From Leifsonia sp. 71-9 (lineage in GTDB: Bacteria > Actinomycetota > Actinomycetes > Actinomycetales > Microbacteriaceae): a stretch of 64,000 bases of DNA. The stretch lies in contig NZ_MKVJ01000021.1 in assembly GCF_001898805.1 (NCBI RefSeq), positions 300,506-364,505 of the forward strand, given 5' to 3'. Shown piece by piece: positions 62,036 to 64,000 of the stretch. The notes below the pieces were generated by a model. It ran no database searches. It saw only the letters and a program-made list of their open reading frames with translations, and was not told the DNA's origin. The position numbers and the translations under genes are program-made. Positions within the stretch are counted from its first letter, which is position 1. Each line of letters starts with the position of its first letter.

Positions 62036-63026
62036 ACAGTTGCGTTATTCGATAGCGCCGCAGATCCATCTCGGCGTCGCACCCGACGTTGTCTTCGCTT
62101 TCGATTCTGAATCGGCCACACGCGTGGCTGCGCCAGGGATTGTGCCCTTCGTGTCGGGGCTGAACGAATCCCTGACGAGTGCGTCCGAAGGACTCGAACT
62201 ACACGAAATCGCCAGCCGCCTCGGTGCGTCCGTGGATCAGGTGGAACCGATACTCGATCGCCTGGTGGACTTGAAGATGCTGGTGCGCCACACGGCGAAG
62301 GTCTCCACATTCGCCAAGCTCGCTGAGGCCAGTGCCGGCGGACAGCTCGCGGCGCACGAAATTCAGGCGAACATCGACACTTGCCGCGTGGGGATGAAAG
62401 CACCCGAAGGTTCGCTGTTGTCCCAAGCTATCGCCACGTCGCTCGTAGGATTAGGAATCGCCGTCGGTGAGCCTGACGATGCGGACTTCGTCATCGTCAT
62501 CGGTGAGTCGCTGATCGATCCGACTCTGTTCGACTTCAACCGAAGGGCGCTGGAAGCCGAGGGCGCGCCGTGGCTCGCTGTGGCCCCATTCGACGGCGGA
62601 AATGCGTGGGTGGGTCCTTTTCATATTCCGAAGCGCTCAGCGTGTTACACCTGCTTTCGGTTGAGGCGATCCGCGAACTTCCCGGACGAGAAGGTTCGCG
62701 ATGAACTTCTCGAACTCAGGGGGCTGACCACCGGTCCCACTGTCGTGGCCGAGCACCCGATTTCGCTTGTCCAAGCGGGAGTGGCTGCGAACCTCGTGAG
62801 CGAATGGGTAGCGCTGCGACAGTATGCGCCGTCTGCCGCGCCCGGAGCCTTGACGACCATCAGCTTGGATGGCTCGGGCATTTCCATGCGGTGGCATCGA
62901 ACACTTCGAGTTCCTCGCTGCCCGGATTGCTCAACAGCAGCCGAGGTGGGCATGCCACAGACCTGGTTCCACGACGAGGCCGGAATTTCGAGCGCTGAGA
63001 GATCAGCCGAGGTGCCTGATGAATAG
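62028..63026 (+). CDS. TOMM precursor leader-peptide-binding protein (ThiF-like, Ocin type)
   Basis: A 332-residue protein like the 'Ocin-ThiF-like' / C-subunit of azoline cyclodehydratases, which holds the precursor's leader peptide. An N-terminal RRE-like winged helix (about 40-90; LHEIASRLGASVDQVEPILDRL) is followed by a ThiF-like fold. Four zinc cysteines are visible as ACYTCFRLRR (about 206) and PRCPDCST (about 303). It uses rare codons for this genome (TTA at 62451, ATA at 62049). It overlaps the genes on both sides. Confidence 0.85.
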   Translation: MREQLRYSIAPQIHLGVAPDVVFAFDSESATRVAAPGIVPFVSGLNESLTSASEGLELHEIASRLGASVDQVEPILDRLVDLKMLVRHTAKVSTFAKLAEASAGGQLAAHEIQANIDTCRVGMKAPEGSLLSQAIATSLVGLGIAVGEPDDADFVIVIGESLIDPTLFDFNRRALEAEGAPWLAVAPFDGGNAWVGPFHIPKRSACYTCFRLRRSANFPDEKVRDELLELRGLTTGPTVVAEHPISLVQAGVAANLVSEWVALRQYAPSAAPGALTTISLDGSGISMRWHRTLRVPRCPDCSTAAEVGMPQTWFHDEAGISSAERSAEVPDE

Positions 63027-64000
63027 CTGGACCAGCGAGGCCGATGCGGCGCGAATCCTGGAGCAATTCGTCAGTCCGTTCGTCGGCGTCGTGGGACGGG
63101 AATATGAACGCTTGAACGATGTCGATGACGTTCGCGGCTTTTCGTACGGCTGTCACTCCACCGATGCGCGACGACTCCTCGGCTCGCAAGCGAATCTCTA
63201 CAACGGGGGAGGGAGCAGGAGCCGCCAGGCAGCCCGACTCGCAGGCATTGGCGAGACTGTCGAACGGTACAGTGCCGCGTATCTTCCCCCCGCTGCCGCT
63301 GCCGCTGCCGCTGCCGATGACCACATGTCGATTCGTGCAAGCCGTCGCGAGATGTTGGAGGCGGATCGCCTGGTGTGGGGTCCCGAGGAGTTGGAGCTCT
63401 TCGCTGAGCAGCAATACGAGGACGCGAGTTTCCCCTTTCATCGACTCACCCACGACGTCTCGATCCGGTGGAGACGAGGGAGGGAGGTCGCGAGCGATCA
63501 GGAGATCTGGGTCCCAGCACAACTGCTTCACTTCGTCGATGCATGGCCGGACGAGCCGCGCATCGGCTACGTGACGAGCAACGGCCTCGCCTGCGGCATC
63601 CAATTCGTTGAGGCCCAATTGTCGGGACTCTTCGAAGCCATCGAGCGTGACGCCTTCATGCTCGTCTGGTACAACCGGCTGAGCCTGCCCCACCTTGATA
63701 TCGAAAGCGATCCGCGGTTGGCGCGACTCGTGGAACGTCACATCGGACCGACTGGACTTGATCTGCATCTCATTGATCTATCCGGACTCTCTGGGGTGCC
63801 CACCGTGCTGGCTGTCGTCCGCAATCTGCACTCCGACGTGGCACCGTTGGCGCTGGGCGCGGCCTCCGCGGCGACCGCCGAACGGGCGGCGGAGAAGGCC
63901 GCCTTCGAGGGCCTTCATACTCGAACATGGATGAATCCGAGCAGCGCGCAGGCAACACGCTCCATAGCGAAGACTGGAACGTCGACATTCGGTCATTTGA
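63019..64000 (+). CDS. YcaO-domain cyclodehydratase (partial, runs off window)
   Basis: The frame is open from ATG 63019 to the window end (327 codons, no stop). YcaO ATP-binding signatures: GGGSRSRQAARLAGIGETVERYSAA (shown as pattern; Gly-rich entry and E..ER Mg ligands, about 75-95), GLACGIQFVEAQLSGLFEAIERDAF (about 195) and AERAAEKAAFEGLH (about 295). YcaO enzymes turn Cys/Ser/Thr of a precursor into azolines using ATP, working with the leader-binding protein encoded upstream. A poly-Ala stretch (about 98-105) from a 6-bp repeat is unusual. Confidence 0.9.
   Translation, partial: MNSWTSEADAARILEQFVSPFVGVVGREYERLNDVDDVRGFSYGCHSTDARRLLGSQANLYNGGGSRSRQAARLAGIGETVERYSAAYLPPAAAAAAAADDHMSIRASRREMLEADRLVWGPEELELFAEQQYEDASFPFHRLTHDVSIRWRRGREVASDQEIWVPAQLLHFVDAWPDEPRIGYVTSNGLACGIQFVEAQLSGLFEAIERDAFMLVWYNRLSLPHLDIESDPRLARLVERHIGPTGLDLHLIDLSGLSGVPTVLAVVRNLHSDVAPLALGAASAATAERAAEKAAFEGLHTRTWMNPSSAQATRSIAKTGTSTFGHL
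63292..63315 (+). repeat. (GCTGCC)x4 repeat in the YcaO gene
   Basis: Four exact hexamers encode eight alanines inside the YcaO frame; changes in copy number would keep the frame. Confidence 0.85.

Noticed and set aside
43021-64000. Functional link between the TipA-like regulator and the TOMM cluster
   Set aside because: TipAS domains do trap thiopeptides, but the genes are about 16 kb apart with unrelated genes between, and nothing in the sequence joins them.

Overview
The window comes from a high-GC Gram-positive actinomycete, most likely a Leifsonia-like member of the Microbacteriaceae. The grounds are very GC-rich codon use with many GTG starts, many genes whose predicted -10 box sits 6-8 bases before the start codon (leaderless style), the actinobacterial neighbourhood SCP-like protein/purF/purM/DUF3073, and families such as TipA-type MerR, YczE/MocR and 'LigA-like' membrane proteins. 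Species assignment is inference. I see no rRNA, tRNA, CRISPR array, insertion sequence or prophage.

Layout. 1-5,100: end of an FAD-linked oxidase, then purine synthesis (purD on the minus strand; SCP-like protein, small membrane protein, purF and purM on the plus strand). 5,100-10,800: membrane and surface proteins and a DesK/DesR-type two-component pair with a duplicated start region. 10,800-15,700: a TetR/DUF998 divergent pair, a lone XRE antitoxin with a 29-codon toxin stub, and an ABC-2 drug exporter with a second DesK/DesR-type pair. 15,700-17,800: DUF3073, a flavin oxidoreductase, and a seven-unit array of about 60-bp palindromes repeating every 81-84 bp. 17,800-25,340: a LacI-controlled sugar ABC transporter operon that also carries a peptidase E and a glycogen-debranching-type glycosidase. 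25,350-31,120: a 5-oxoprolinase (PxpABC) operon fused by overlaps to a biotin carboxylase and biotin carrier, divergent from a PucR regulator.

31,120-43,800: small membrane proteins, a DUF4097/PadR pair behind three stacked palindromes, an APC transporter, an aldehyde dehydrogenase, a Glu/Leu-type dehydrogenase, a GNAT, an Ala/Pro-rich membrane protein, an M20 peptidase broken by one in-frame TGA, and a TipA-like MerR regulator with an internal start. 43,880-52,800: MFS permease, divergent YczE/MocR pair, SDR/TetR pair, and an RND-type exporter with a collagen-like insert. 52,820-59,300: complete histidine degradation (hutG, hutI, hutU, hutH) with an IclR-type regulator and two copies of a likely operator.

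59,500-64,000: composition falls, and a tightly overlapped operon begins: ABC ATPase, ABC-2 permease, an NmrA-like protein without a nucleotide-binding loop, a TOMM leader-peptide-binding protein, and a YcaO cyclodehydratase cut by the window edge. This is a ribosomal-peptide (azoline/azole-type) biosynthetic locus whose precursor is not evident here; it is the best candidate for an undescribed system, followed by the palindrome array.
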